Assembly (NCBI GenBank): GCA_964017045.1
Contig: OZ024794.1
Coordinates: 5,368,329-5,432,328, forward strand
Source: Omphiscola glabra
Lineage: Eukaryota > Mollusca > Gastropoda > Lymnaeidae
Length of the DNA: 64,000 nt
Direction: 5' to 3'
This document shows positions 36,471 to 47,971 of the stretch, one piece after another; position 1 is the stretch's first letter; each line of letters starts with the position of its first letter. The position numbers were made by a program, and so were the translations under genes. The notes under the pieces are model-generated. The model was not told the DNA's origin. It ran no database searches and saw only the letters and a program-made list of their open reading frames with translations.

Positions 36471-39400
36471 CTTGTTTGACGTCCTCTATAACAGCATAGT
36501 ACTTGTTTGATGTCCTCTATAACAGCATAGTACTTGTTTGACGTCCTCTATAACAACACAGTACTTGTTTGATGTCCTCTATAACAGTATAGTACTTGTT
36601 TGACGTCCTCTATAACAACACAGTACTTGTTTGATGTCCTCTATAACAGTATAGTACTTGTTTGACGTCCTCTATAACAACACAGTACTTGTTTGACGTC
36701 CTTTATAACAGTATAGTACTTGTTTGACGTCCTCTATAACAACACAGTACTTGTTTGATGTCCTCTATAACAGTATAGTACTTGTTTGACGTCCTCTATA
36801 ACAACACAGTACTTGTTTGACGTCCTTTATAACAGTATAGTACTTGTTTGACGTCCTCTATAACAACACAGTACTTGTTTGACGTCCTCTATAACAGTAT
36901 AGTACTTGTTTGACGTCCTCTATAACAACACAGTACTTGTTTGACGTCCTTTATAACAGTATAGTACTTGTTTGACGTCCTCTATAACAACACAGTACTT
37001 GTTTGACGTCCTCTATAACAACACAGTACTTGTTTGACGTCCTTTATAACAACACAGTACTTGTTTGACGTCCTCTATAACAACACAGTACTTGTTTGAC
37101 GTCCTTTATAACAGTATAGTACTTGTTTGACGTCCTCTATAACAACACAGTACTTGTTTGACGTCCTTTATAACAGTATAGTACTTGTTTGACGTCCTCT
37201 ATAACAACACAGTACTTGTTTGACGTCCTCTATAACAACACAGTACTTGTTTGACGTCCTCTATAACAACACAGTACTTGTTTGACGTCCTCTATAACAA
37301 CACAGTACTTGTTTGACGTCCTTTATAACAGTATAGTACTTGTTTGACGTCCTCTATAACAACATAGTACTTGTTTGACGTCCTCTATAACAACACAGTA
37401 CTTGTTTGACGTCCTCTATAACAGTATAGTACTTGTTTGACGTCCTCTATAACAACACAGTACTTGTTTGATGTCCTCTATAACAGTATAGTACTTGTTT
37501 GACGTCCTCTATAACAACACAGTACTTGTTTGACGTCCTTTATAACAGTATAGTACTTGTTTGACGTCCTCTATAACAACACAGTACTTGTTTGATGTCC
37601 TCTATAACAGTATAGTACTTGTTTGACGTCCTCTATAACAACACAGTACTTGTTTGACGTCCTTTATAACAGTATAGTACTTGTTTGACGTCCTCTATAA
37701 CAACACAGTACTTGTTTGATGTCCTCTATAACAGTATAGTACTTGTTTGACGTCCTCTATAACAACACAGTACTTGTTTGACGTCCTTTATAACAGTATA
37801 GTACTTGTTTGACGTCCTCTATAACAACACAGTACTTGTTTGATGTCCTCTATAACAACATAGTACTTGTTTGACGTCCTCTATAACAACATAGTACTTG
37901 TTTGATGTCCTCTATAACAGTATAGTACTTGTTTGACGTCCTCTATAACAGCATAGTACTTGTTTGACGTCCTCTATAACAACATAGTACTTGTTTGATG
38001 TCCTCTATAACAGTATAGTACTTGTTTGACGTCCTCTATAACAGTATAGTACTTGTTTGACGTCCTCTATAACAACATAGTACTTGTTTGACGTCCTCTA
38101 TAACAGTATAGTACTTGTTTGACGTCCTCTATAACAACACAGTACTTGTTTGACGTCCTCTATAACAGCATAGTACTTGTTTGACGTCCTCTATAACAGC
38201 ATAGTACTTGTTTGACGTCCTCTATAACAGCATAGTACTTGTTTGACGTCCTCTATAACAACACAGTACTTGTTTGACGTCCTCTATAACAGCATAGTAC
38301 TTGTTTGACGTCCTCTATAACAGCATAGTACTTGTTTGATGTCCTCTATAACAACATAGTACTTGTTTGACGTCCTCTATAACAACACAGTACTTGTTTG
38401 ACGTCCTTTATAACAGCATAGTACTTGTTTGACGTCCTCTATAACAGCATAGTACTTGTTTGACGTCCTCTATAACAGCATAGTAATTGTTTGACGTCCT
38501 CTATAACAACACAGTACTTGTTTGACGTACTCTATAACAGCATAGTACTTGTTTGACGTCCTCTATAACAGCATAGTACTTGTTTGATGTCCTCTATAAC
38601 AGCATAGTACTTGTTTGACGTCCTCTATAACAGCATAGTACTAGTTTGACGTCCTCTATAACAACATAGTACTTGTTTGACGTCCTCTATAACAACACAG
38701 TACTTGTTTGACGTACTCTATAACAACATAGTACTAGTTTGACGTCCTCTATAACAACACAGTACTTGTTTGACGTACTCTATAACAGCATAGTAATTGT
38801 TTGACGTCCTCTATAACAGCACAGTACTTGTTTGACGTCCTCTATAACAGCATAGTACTTGTTTGACGTCCTCTATAACAGCATAGTACTTGTTTGACGT
38901 CCTCTATAACAGTATAGTACTTGTTTGACGTCCTCTATAACAGCCTAGTACTTGTTTGACGTCCTCTATAACAGTATAGTACTTGTTTGACGTCCTCTAT
39001 AACAGCCTAGTACTTGTTTGACGTCCTCTATAACAGCATAGTACTTGTTTGACGTCCTCTATAACAGCACAGTACTAGTTTGACGTCCTCTATAACAGCA
39101 TAGTACTTGTTTGACGTCCTCTATAACAGCATAGTACTTGTTTGACGTCCTCTATAACAGAATAGTACTTGTTTGACGTCCTCTATAACAGCATAGTACT
39201 TGTTTGACGTCCTCTATAACAGCACAGTACTTGTTTGACGTCCTCTATAACAGCACAGTACTTGTTTGAAGTCCTCTATAACAGCATAGTACTTGTTTGA
39301 CGTCCTCTATAACAGCACAGTACTTGTTTGAAGTCCTCTGTAACAGCACAGTACTTGTTTGACGTCCTCTATACCAGCATAGTACTTGTTTGACGTCCTC

Positions 39401-40185
39401 TATAACAACACAGTACTTGTTTGACGTCCTCTATAACAGCATAGTAATTGTTTGACGTCCTCTATAACAACACAGTACTTGTTTGACGTCCTCTATACCA
39501 GCATAGTACTTGTTTGACGTCCTCTATAATAGCATAGTATTTGTTTGACGTCCTCTATAACAGCATAGTACTTGTTTGACGTCCTCTATAACAGCATAGT
39601 ACTTGTTTGACGACCTCTATAACAGCATAGTACTTGTTTGACGTCCTCTATAACAGCATAATACTTGTTTGACATCCTCTATAACAGCATAGTACTTGTT
39701 TGACGTCTTCTATAACAGCATAGTACTTGTTTGACGTCCTCTATAACAGCACAGTACTTTATTTGACGTCCTCTATAACAGCATAGTACTTGTTTGACGT
39801 CCTCTATAACAGCATAGTACTTGTTTGACGTCCTCTATAACAGCACAGTACTTGTTTGACGTCCTCTGTAACAGCACAGTACTTGTTTGACGTCCTTTAT
39901 AACAGCACAGTACTTGTTTGACGTCCTCTATAACAGCATAGTACTTGTTTGACGTCCTCTATAACAGCATAGTACTTGTTTGACGTCCTCTATAACAGCA
40001 TAGTACTTGTTTGACGTCCTCTTTAACAGCATAGTACTTGTTTGACGTCCTCTATAACAGCATAGTACTTGTTTGACGTCCTCTATAACAGCATAGTACT
40101 TGTTTGACGTTCTCTATTTGCTTCAGCTTGTTTGACGTCCTCTATTTGCATTAGCTTGTTTGACGTCCTCTATAACAGCGCAGGA
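36440..40185. repeat. 31-bp satellite, about 120 copies, made of transposase codons
   Basis: Unit core cttgtttgacgtcctctata then acagcatagta, with acaacacagta and acagtatagta variants alternating in places. It lies between the N-terminal and main parts of the integrase gene and consists of that gene's own sequence. Two odd units ending ttgcttcag and ttgcattag sit at 40,099-40,154; ttgcattag also borders the array's left end at 36,431. Each unit carries TGACGTC or TGATGTC. Confidence 0.97.
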
Positions 40186-40326
40186 CTTGTCTTTGCCGAG
40201 GATCCCGCTATTTTTGGCTTTTTCTTGCAGCAACTTATTCAAAGTATCTATGTTTTCATATCAATGTTCCGCATTTACATGTACGCCAACTTCGCCAAGC
40301 GCTCTAGTCTCGTCAGAAGAAGCCAT
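40155..40326 (-). pseudogene. Ginger-type integrase, N-terminal segment with start codon
   Basis: On the minus strand ATG at 40,324-40,326 opens MASSDETRALGEVG, runs into a TGA at 40,261-40,263, and continues in frame as TLNKLLQEKAKNSGILGKDK to AVIEDVKQANA. The last words recur on the far side of the satellite (DVKQANAKHKKDS near 36,440), so one coding exon has been split by array growth. It is the amino end of the main integrase entry. Confidence 0.75.
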
Positions 40327-40900
40327 GGGAAAACCTATAGAAGTACAATACAAATTATTGAAATTGAAATGCCGTTGTATGAGATACATCCCCAATTAAA
40401 ATAATGTGTTCGGCTTTTGATTTAGCACGTTCCCTTTAACGGAAACATGTCTTAGCCAATAATCCTTTTTAACTCCTTCCAGCAATATGACTGTATCATC
40501 ACACTCCACATATTGATATAGGTACAGTATACCAGTCGACGCAGCGCCATCTAACGATATCCTTAATTCAAAAGTTTGGAATGCCCAACAATGTATGCTT
40601 ACCGTACGGATATTGATACAGTGCCTATAACCGGCTTTTCCGAATCTAAACTCATTCGACGATCCCTTTCGTGGCTTAGTAGTTAATGTACATGTATAAG
40701 GACTTAAATTTTGTTGTTTAGCATTGGTTCATATAATCATGTAACATTTATTAAACAGCCAATATCGTGACTTTTGATGCGTGCATAGTATGACCAAACC
40801 TTTGAACTGAAAAGCATGCATATAAAATACTATACAAACACGAGCAAGGGAATATAATACTCACAATAAAACCGCTGTCAGACACTGTCCTTGCTACAAC
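40327..40900. other. Ginger 5' non-coding region
   Basis: Sequence between the transposase start and the sub-terminal repeats. No other gene is recognised. A gtacatgtac palindrome-like phrase is near 40,686. Confidence 0.45.
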
Positions 40901-41093
40901 GTGAAAGCCGCCATCACACCGGACCGACAGCTGTGCGGCACATTGATATTGGCGAGGGATTTCCCGTAATTTCGCGAACTGGCCTGCCAAAGTAGCATAT
41001 ACACAAGCCATTTCCAGTACATCGGACATTGGCCACATGCCTCGGCCAAAGTGCGAAATGGCCGGCCAATTCGGGAACTGGCCGTAACATATA

Positions 41094-42408
41094 TAAGAAT
41101 GAGCTATGCTGACATAACGCTAAAATACCGAAAATAGTTTGAAACGTTCGGAATATTAAAAACAATCATAGTTATTTTCTATTATTTTACGGAAATCGAA
41201 TAAATTTACATGCGCAAATCATATTATATTTCCACTTTTATTTTAGCAAAAGTGTGAGTATTATTATTATAAATTACAAATATATTTAAAGTAACAACTA
41301 ATGAACTATTTTAAGCATTTTATCAGAATGTAAAAATTATGAAACAAAATTTTTTAATCAAAATATTATGATCTAAGAATTGCACCTTAATCACATTTAT
41401 TGGGAAAAACCATACATCTGTTATTCTTAGTGCGTATTTTAGTTCGTTTTCAATTTTACGAATTAAAAATAAAATTAATTTGATCTAAATTATTAAGCAA
41501 AGGACGTGCATGACAAGTTCTTTAAATCCAGTGATATTACAGTTGTGAAAAATAGATGATATATTCTCATTCACCAATTAAGAAAATCAATGACGTTAAC
41601 AAAACTAAGTACATTTATACAATTATATCCATGAATATCAAACCCATTCATTTTACACAAGCGAATATTAAATTTTAAAAAAAGAAATGGGTTAAGTCTT
41701 TCTTAGATGATAGATGATAGACAGCCAGACAGAGAGACGGACGGACAGACAGACAGATAAACAGATAGTCAGATAGACAGACAGGCAACCGGACAGATGG
41801 ATGGGCCGACGGACGTAAATTTTTTCTGAATTATTACACACACTTTACAATATTCCATTTTGGTCCCAAAGCCCTAAATTCATTTTTTTCTGTCATACTG
41901 CCATGAGCTAAATATAATTTCCGTATGCTTTCCTATACTATTCATACGATTGCGATACAATTTTGTTAAACAGCTGTGCGCAAGCTCGCAAAATATTTTT
42001 TTCTAATAGGAGCTATACACATATAATTTCAAGCAGAGCTATTGCATAGTTGATGGAATTGAATAAAACACAAACGGGCGATACTTATTTTGTGTGACAT
42101 AATAATTAGGTTTCTGAATTAGTACAACCATTTTACAATTTAGCGCTTGGGACCGGGGACATTTTAATAAAAAATATGGTTGTGTGAGCTATAAAAATAT
42201 AATTTCAAACATAGCTGCTGATGGGTGGATCAATCGCTACAAGTGTGTGGACTAAATTTTGAAAATCCATAATTCTCACTTGAGCAACTGAATGTGGCCT
42301 GTTCACGCGTCGAAAATTTTTTTAATTTGTTTGTATACGCACCAGACTGAAAAAACAAAAAAATATTTTCTATTTAAAAATTACTTCAAAACACAAACAC
42401 GTTTTTCT
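41094..42408. other. AT-rich DNA with a GACA-rich simple repeat
   Basis: The (gacagaca)n-like stretch is at about 41,708-41,818. The rest is AT-rich with no recognised features. Confidence 0.5.
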
Positions 42409-42524
42409 TTTGAGTGGCATTGCAACGCATGCCGGGTTCTCGCTAGTTTGAGTGGCATTGCAATGCATGCCTGGATCTCGCTAGTTTGATTGGCATTGCA
42501 ATGCATGCCTGGATCTCGCTAGTT
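42409..42524. repeat. 38-bp tandem repeat, 3 copies
   Basis: Units start at 42,409, 42,447 and 42,485, core tgagtggcattgcaatgcat then gcctggatctcgctag. Confidence 0.95.
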
Positions 42525-42660
42525 TATATAAATATTCTAATGACCCACTCGCTTTTACACCGCAGCTTTGTTTCACCAAATATTTTAGATAAACAAAGCT
42601 AAATATTACGCACCAAACGCAATTGCGATATTTTTTAAAAATAGATTCTGATCTGGCGTA

Positions 42661-42756
42661 TGTCAAGGTCATGACATCAGAGAGAGTTGGGCGTGTCAAG
42701 GTCATGACATCAGAGAGAGTTGGGCGTGTCAAGGTCATGACATCAGAGAGAGTTGG
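42661..42756. repeat. 33-bp tandem repeat, 3 copies
   Basis: Core gtcaaggtcatgacatcaga then gagagttgggc. It contains tcaaggtcatgac, an extended nuclear-receptor half-site (TCAAGGTCA) in each copy. Confidence 0.93.
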
Positions 42757-42770
42757 TGCTTTGTGATTGT

Positions 42771-43099
42771 TGTAACAAGAGGGGGGAAGTAAGCGGGTGT
42801 GAACGCTTTTAATGTCACGGACGGACGCATGGTTTTTTTGGGAGGTTATAAATGGTGAGACAACTTGTGAGCGAGGGCGGTATTATGTTCACGGACGCGA
42901 CAGTGAACTAGATTATCCGAGTGAGAGATACCTTGGGTTTGACAGGTCGTGGTGGATTGCTCTCAAAATGGATTGCCTGATTTGTATCTGATATTTTATT
43001 GCAAGCCTGTGGATATCTACTTCTCTGCACCGGAATTATACACATCATCCTATGTCAAATGATAATCTATAATAAATGACTGTTAGTGTACATTGGACA
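42771..43099 (+). mobile_element. Probable solo LTR, 329 bp
   Basis: It begins TGTAAC and ends GGACA, with perfect 4-bp flanks ttgt (42,767-42,770 and 43,100-43,103). It has a TATA-like ggttataaatgg at about 42,844 and an aataaa at about 43,073 in the order expected for U3-R-U5. No internal retrotransposon sequence adjoins it. Its identity rests on structure alone. Confidence 0.5.
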
Positions 43100-43103
43100 T
43101 TGT

Positions 43104-43938
43104 TTTATTTATCAGAAGGAGAGAGAGAGAGAAAGAGAGACTATTACGTACTGTTATTAATAGAGAATTGTATCTCTTATTTAAGTCTATGGCTCGCTCC
43201 AAAAACAGGCCATAACAAAGGACGATACCAATTTTAAATACAATAACAAATAATACGTCGCTCAAAGCCAGAGCTAAGTACAATTAATACGTTTTTTAAA
43301 GTGCGATTTCAATGAATTACAAAAGCAAGAGAATATGATTAAAACTATTAACCTACCGTTTGGCTGGTACCGGTACTGTGTTAATAAGTAATACAATGAG
43401 CAAAAATTGTACAATGAAAGAAAATCTACGCACAACAAAGTACAATAATGACACACGCTCTCAGTCTCGTGATAAAAGGATCTCTCTCCCATTCAATCGT
43501 TCAGGCTTTTTATAGGCATTTCTTTCTAATGTCTCTCGAACCGTCTAACCCATTGTTTTGCTTTCCCGTTTTATCCAGATTCTTCTATAATGTTCTGACT
43601 AACTAAGCTTTTTGTAAACAAGGTGAAAGTGGGGCAATTAGTCGTCTGAAGATTTGGCACAAAAGAGACAAAAGAGAAGTTAATATTAAAGATTTAAAAA
43701 TAAAATAAACTTAAACATTAACAATTACACACTAGCACATACTTAAAATCTAAATGTTATTAAATAACATAAAATAAATATAAAAAAATTTAAATTGTGG
43801 TCAGCCATTATTTGCCCAGGTACGTTTAATTGCCTTGGTCTTCATTCCACCCTCTCCCCCTTTCCCCAACCTTTTTTCAGCTACTAATTCTATACATTAC
43901 TTTATGCCTGGTACAGGACTTCTACAAGTGAAATGATT
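43104..43938. other. AT-rich DNA, GA microsatellite at its left
   Basis: A gagagaga run lies at about 43,120-43,141. No gene recognised. Confidence 0.45.
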
Positions 43939-44053
43939 GGCGTGGTCATGTAACACAACAACTTGTCACATGACAATACTATTTATTTCTACCGCACGAA
44001 GGCGTAGGAATAAATAGTATTCTCATGTGAATTAACTTGTTGCGTTACACGCC
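43939..44053. mobile_element. Foldback (hairpin) MITE, about 115 bp
   Basis: The left arm ggcgtgg...catgacaatactatttatt is nearly complementary to the right arm aataaatagtattctcatg...ttacacgcc around a centre at about 43,998. Arms are about 50 bp with a few mismatches and gaps. The family is not recognised. Confidence 0.75.
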
Positions 44054-44272
44054 CTACCCATATAAAAAAATGTCATAATTCCCGATTTTTTTTTCCGAAT
44101 TCCCGATACAGCTTACAGAAGCCAACTGCAGAAGTAACACCAACCTAAATATATATATAAAGTATGCAAATAACGATACTCAAAAGTTTTCTTTATTTCA
44201 CGCATTAAATAACATATTTTGAAACGCTGTCTAAAAATCATGTTAAATTGTGAATAGACACTTCCAAGTAAT

Positions 44273-44290
44273 AATAATAATAATAATAAC
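44273..44290. repeat. (ATA)n microsatellite
   Basis: Short ataataataa run. Confidence 0.8.
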
Positions 44291-44414
44291 AACGTATATT
44301 TGAAAATCACGCGTCATCCCCAAAGGCTCGAAGCGCGGTACAAAGTCAAACACTTCAAAAGAGAAATGAAAACAATCAATATTTCACCACATTGAAAGAC
44401 AAAACACAGCAATA

Positions 44415-44816
44415 CAGAGAACCAAATGTCACAATATATATGAGAACCAAATGTCACAATATATATGAGAACCAAATGTCACAATATATATGAGAACCAA
44501 ATGTCACAATATATATGAGAACCAAATGTCACAATATATATGAGAACCAAATGTCACAATATATATGAGAACCAAATGTCACAATATATATGAGAACCAA
44601 ATGTCACAATATATATGAGAACCAAATGTCACAATATATATGAGAACCAAATGTCACAATATATATGAGAACCAAATGTCACAATATATATGAGAACCAA
44701 ATGTCACAATATATATGAGAACCAAATGTCACAATATGTATGAGAACCAAATGTCACAATATATATGAGAACCAAATGTCACAATATATATGAGAACCAA
44801 ATGTCACAATATATAT
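44415..44816. repeat. 25-bp tandem repeat, about 16 copies
   Basis: Unit gagaaccaaatgtcacaata plus tatat, almost invariant (one tatgtat variant near 44,738). Confidence 0.97.
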
Positions 44817-45044
44817 GTCATTAGCTGGGTGGATGTTGGCAGCGTTAAATTCTTTGTATTGAAAAAAGAAAAATGAAGAAATCAAAATTTAGGGAGGACG
44901 GGGTCAAAGGGCGCGTTATGGAGGACGGGGTCAAAGGGCGAGTGATATAGAAAATGCTTGGTGAACTTTTCTTGTGTACAATAAAAGTGTATGTATCGTG
45001 GTGCACATCTACAACAAACTGTCATACAAATGCCATGCTATACC

Positions 45045-45440
45045 AACGGACCAGACAGTGCAGTGTCATGCCACACTACCACACGCAGTACATTGTCATA
45101 CCACACTACCAGACACAGTGTCAGACAAAACTGCCGGAAATAATGTCATACCACACAACTAGACATAATCATACCACATAAGACGACATAATGTCATACC
45201 ACAATACCAGACACAGTACATCGTCATATCACACTACCAGACACAGTACATTGTCATACCACACTACCAGACACAGTATATTGTCATACAATACAACCAG
45301 ACACAGAGTCAGACAACACTGTCGGAAATAATGTCATACCACACAACTAGATATACAATCATACCACATAAGACGACATTATGTCATACCACACTACCAG
45401 ACATAGTACCAAGTCATACTGCACAATCAGACCATGTCAA
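45045..45440. repeat. Diverged repeat, cataccacactaccagacac units
   Basis: Around ten imperfect units of about 30-40 bp. A few related words reappear at 45,855-45,912. Confidence 0.8.
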
Positions 45441-46087
45441 GTGTCACACCATTGTTGAATAAGTTTGTAAATCCTAGTACCAGACCTGTACGATTTTGAG
45501 GTGTGTACATTATATATACTGTATGTTTATTTTTTACTATTAACACAATGTATTGAACGAATTTGTGATGAGTTTGAGGGTAAACAGGTCTGTAGTACCG
45601 TGTACGGCTTGCCATATTTTTAAACGACACTCAGTTATTTTTAGCCACCACAACTGTCTGTAGAATGGCCCTGAAATTGACGTCACCAAGTGAATGTATT
45701 GTCAACTTTCTTCCATAACCTCCCCTAGTATCATGAGATCTGGTATCATTATGCTTTGTAAACTATTAGAACAGTATTTTGTTAGGCATTGATTCTTCTA
45801 CGAGTGAACTATTAACACAGATTTAATCTTTATAACACTAACGGTCACCTTACAACAACACTACCAGATCCAGTGTCCTACAACACAACCAGACACAATG
45901 TCCTACAACACAAACAAAATTTACTGTAGAACCAGATTACTTGCAACAGTTTGACACTGTCTTAACGAAGAAGACACATTTACATTTTGTTTCTTTTCTG
46001 TTTGTTTTTGTTTTGTTTTTTTAATAACATATGTTTTTAAGATCATTTTTACAATCATCTTACATATTGTCAAAAGGAATAGTGTCG

Positions 46088-46445
46088 TCAAAGTTACTAG
46101 AGTCATTTTACACCATGTCAAAAGGTATAGTCATGTTATCACATGGTCAAAAGTTACAATGTCATGTGTGAGCCATGTCAAAAGTTACAATGTCATGTGT
46201 GAGCCATGTCAAAAGTAACGAAGACGTGTAACACATGTCAAAAGTTACAACTTCATAACACACCATGTCAAAAGTTACAATGTCATGTGTGACACATGTC
46301 AAAAGTTACAAAGATGTTTTTGCAAATGTCAAAAGCTACAACGTCATAACACACCATGTCAAACGTTACAATGTCATGTTGCACAACATCAAAACTAATA
46401 ACAAGCACTAGACAAAGGTCAAAAGTTACAATGCCGTGATAGTCA
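46088..46445. repeat. Diverged repeat, catgtcaaaagttacaatgtc units
   Basis: About ten imperfect units of 30-37 bp ending about 180 bp before the TATA promoter. Confidence 0.85.
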
Positions 46446-46620
46446 ATGTCACCCTGACATTCCAGAGCACCAAACCCAAAAATCTTTCCTAATTTTAAAA
46501 ACGTTTAAAGTAAACTCCACCCCCTCCCCTTTTCCACCCCAACCCCAAAGCCCCCTGTTTTCTAGACCTGGAACACACGAGACATGTCCCGCGTGGGAGT
46601 CAGTGGTGCTAGGGAGTGAT

Positions 46621-46680
46621 GGGGGCGGGGCTGCAACTACGGGTATAAATAGTTGCTCAACTTTTCATTGTCGGAGTTAG
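46621..46680 (+). promoter_or_regulatory. Core promoter: GC box plus TATA box (probable AKH promoter)
   Basis: A gggggcgggg GC box (46,621-46,630) sits 14 bp before TATAAATAG (46,644-46,652). A possible initiator (ttcattgtcgg) and a short leader follow. It is one of the few GC-box/TATA pairs in the window and lies 6.2 kb upstream of the hormone exon on the same strand. The link to AKH is inference. Confidence 0.5.
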
Positions 46681-46714
46681 ACCTGTGGTCCAGTAAGTTA
46701 ACACCTGTGGTCCG
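46668..46714 (+). other. Candidate 5' UTR exon 1 with duplicated splice donor
   Basis: A direct duplication acctgtggtccRgtaagt (46,681-46,698 and 46,703-46,720) creates two strong donors, ca|gtaagt and cg|gtaagt. Either could splice to the acceptor at 52,874. The transcription start is unknown; about 25-30 bp past the TATA box is assumed. Confidence 0.4.
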
Positions 46715-46841
46715 GTAAGTCCTACATCTGTGTTATAGCTGATGTCCGTTACTAGTAAGTCATTGATCAAATATTTTGTTTTTTCAGTTATAAACGAAAA
46801 AAATATCTACTAATTAATTATTTTTTTTTTTACAAGCAAGG

Positions 46842-47176
46842 CAGAGGTTCCCAAACTGTGAACCTGGTGCCCCGGGGAATCGCGGTATTTTGTTCTTTTC
46901 GATTGTTTCCTATACAAGTTCCTGAAATTCTTAGACTTTAAATATTTTTGGAGCTGGTATCAACTTAATATTTTTGTAACTTAAGGGAAGGGGTGTTATG
47001 GAAGTATTTCTTCTTGTTTTTTTTATTTAAAAAATTAATAGATTTTTAACAGTAAGTGTGGAAAACAAATATTCCCTATTTTGCAGTGCACATTTTAGAA
47101 TTTGACATGGAGTGCCATGGGGAAAACCCGGATGCATTAAGGGTACCATCTTTCGCAATGTTTGAGAACCTCTCGG
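46842..47176. mobile_element. hAT-like element, about 335 bp
   Basis: Left end CAGAGGTTCCCAAACTGTG and right end tttgagaacctctc (complement GAGAGGTTCTCAAA) form imperfect TIRs. I cannot identify the 8-bp flanks, so the exact ends are uncertain. It lies in the presumed AKH intron 1. Confidence 0.55.
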
Positions 47177-47274
47177 AAAAATAACGTATTTATTTATTCA
47201 ACTATAACCTGAAATTATCTATTTAATATACACTGAAATATTACTTTTTTTAAGTTGTAAATTAAAACATATCT

Positions 47275-47877
47275 GTTAAATAGGTTTTCTATGTCCATAA
47301 TATATGCCCAGGTTGTTAAATAGGTTTTGTATGTCCATAAGATATGCCCAGGTTGTTAAATAGGTTTTTTATGTCCATAAGATATGCCCAGGTTGTTAAA
47401 TAGGTTTTTATGTCCATAAGATATGCCCAGGTTGTTAAATAGGTTTTTTATGTCCATACGATATGCCCAGGTTGTTAAATAGGTATTTTATGTCCATAAG
47501 ATATGCCCAGGTTGTTAAATAGGTTTTGTATGTCCATCAGATATGCCCAGGTTGTTTAATAGGTTTTTTATGTCCATACAATATGCCCAGGTTGTTAAAT
47601 AGGTTTTTTATGTCCATAAGATATGCCCAGGTTTTAAATAGGTTTTTATGTCCATAAGATATGCCCAGGTTGTTAAATAGGTTTTTTATGTCCATACGAT
47701 ATGCCCAGGTTGTTAAATAGGTTTTTTATGTCCATACGATATGCCCAGGTTGTTAAATAGGTTTTTTATGTCCATACGATATGCCCAGGTTGTTAAATAG
47801 GTTTTCTTTGTCCACAAAGAGATGTCCAGGTTGTTAAATAGGTTTTCTTTGTCCACAAAGAGATGTCCAGTTTGTTA
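47275..47877. repeat. 40-bp tandem repeat, about 15 copies
   Basis: Core ttgttaaataggttttttat then gtccataagatatgcccagg, with 1-bp length changes in the T run. The last two copies are diverged (ctttgtccacaaagagatg). Confidence 0.95.
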
Positions 47878-47971
47878 TCCCTCCGTGTCACAGATTGGAG
47901 CGCCTTCCACCAATCACTGGATTGTGACGCCACATTGGGTGTGTGGATCACATTTAGTTTGGAAAAACAGA

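Larger units (their letters stand above)
34577..41089 (-). mobile_element. Ginger-type DNA transposon, 6.5 kb including an internal satellite
   Basis: Termini TGTTACGGCCA (34,577) and tggccgtaaca (ending 41,089) are inverted repeats flanked by TATA on both sides (34,573-34,576 and 41,090-41,093), a 4-bp target duplication. The sub-terminal 170 bp at each end is made of ggccaaatcgggaa-like subrepeats. Inside is a minus-strand gene for a retroviral-type integrase with HHCC and DDE motifs, which is how Ginger elements transpose. Without the 31-bp satellite (about 3.7 kb) the element would be about 2.8 kb. Confidence 0.85.
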
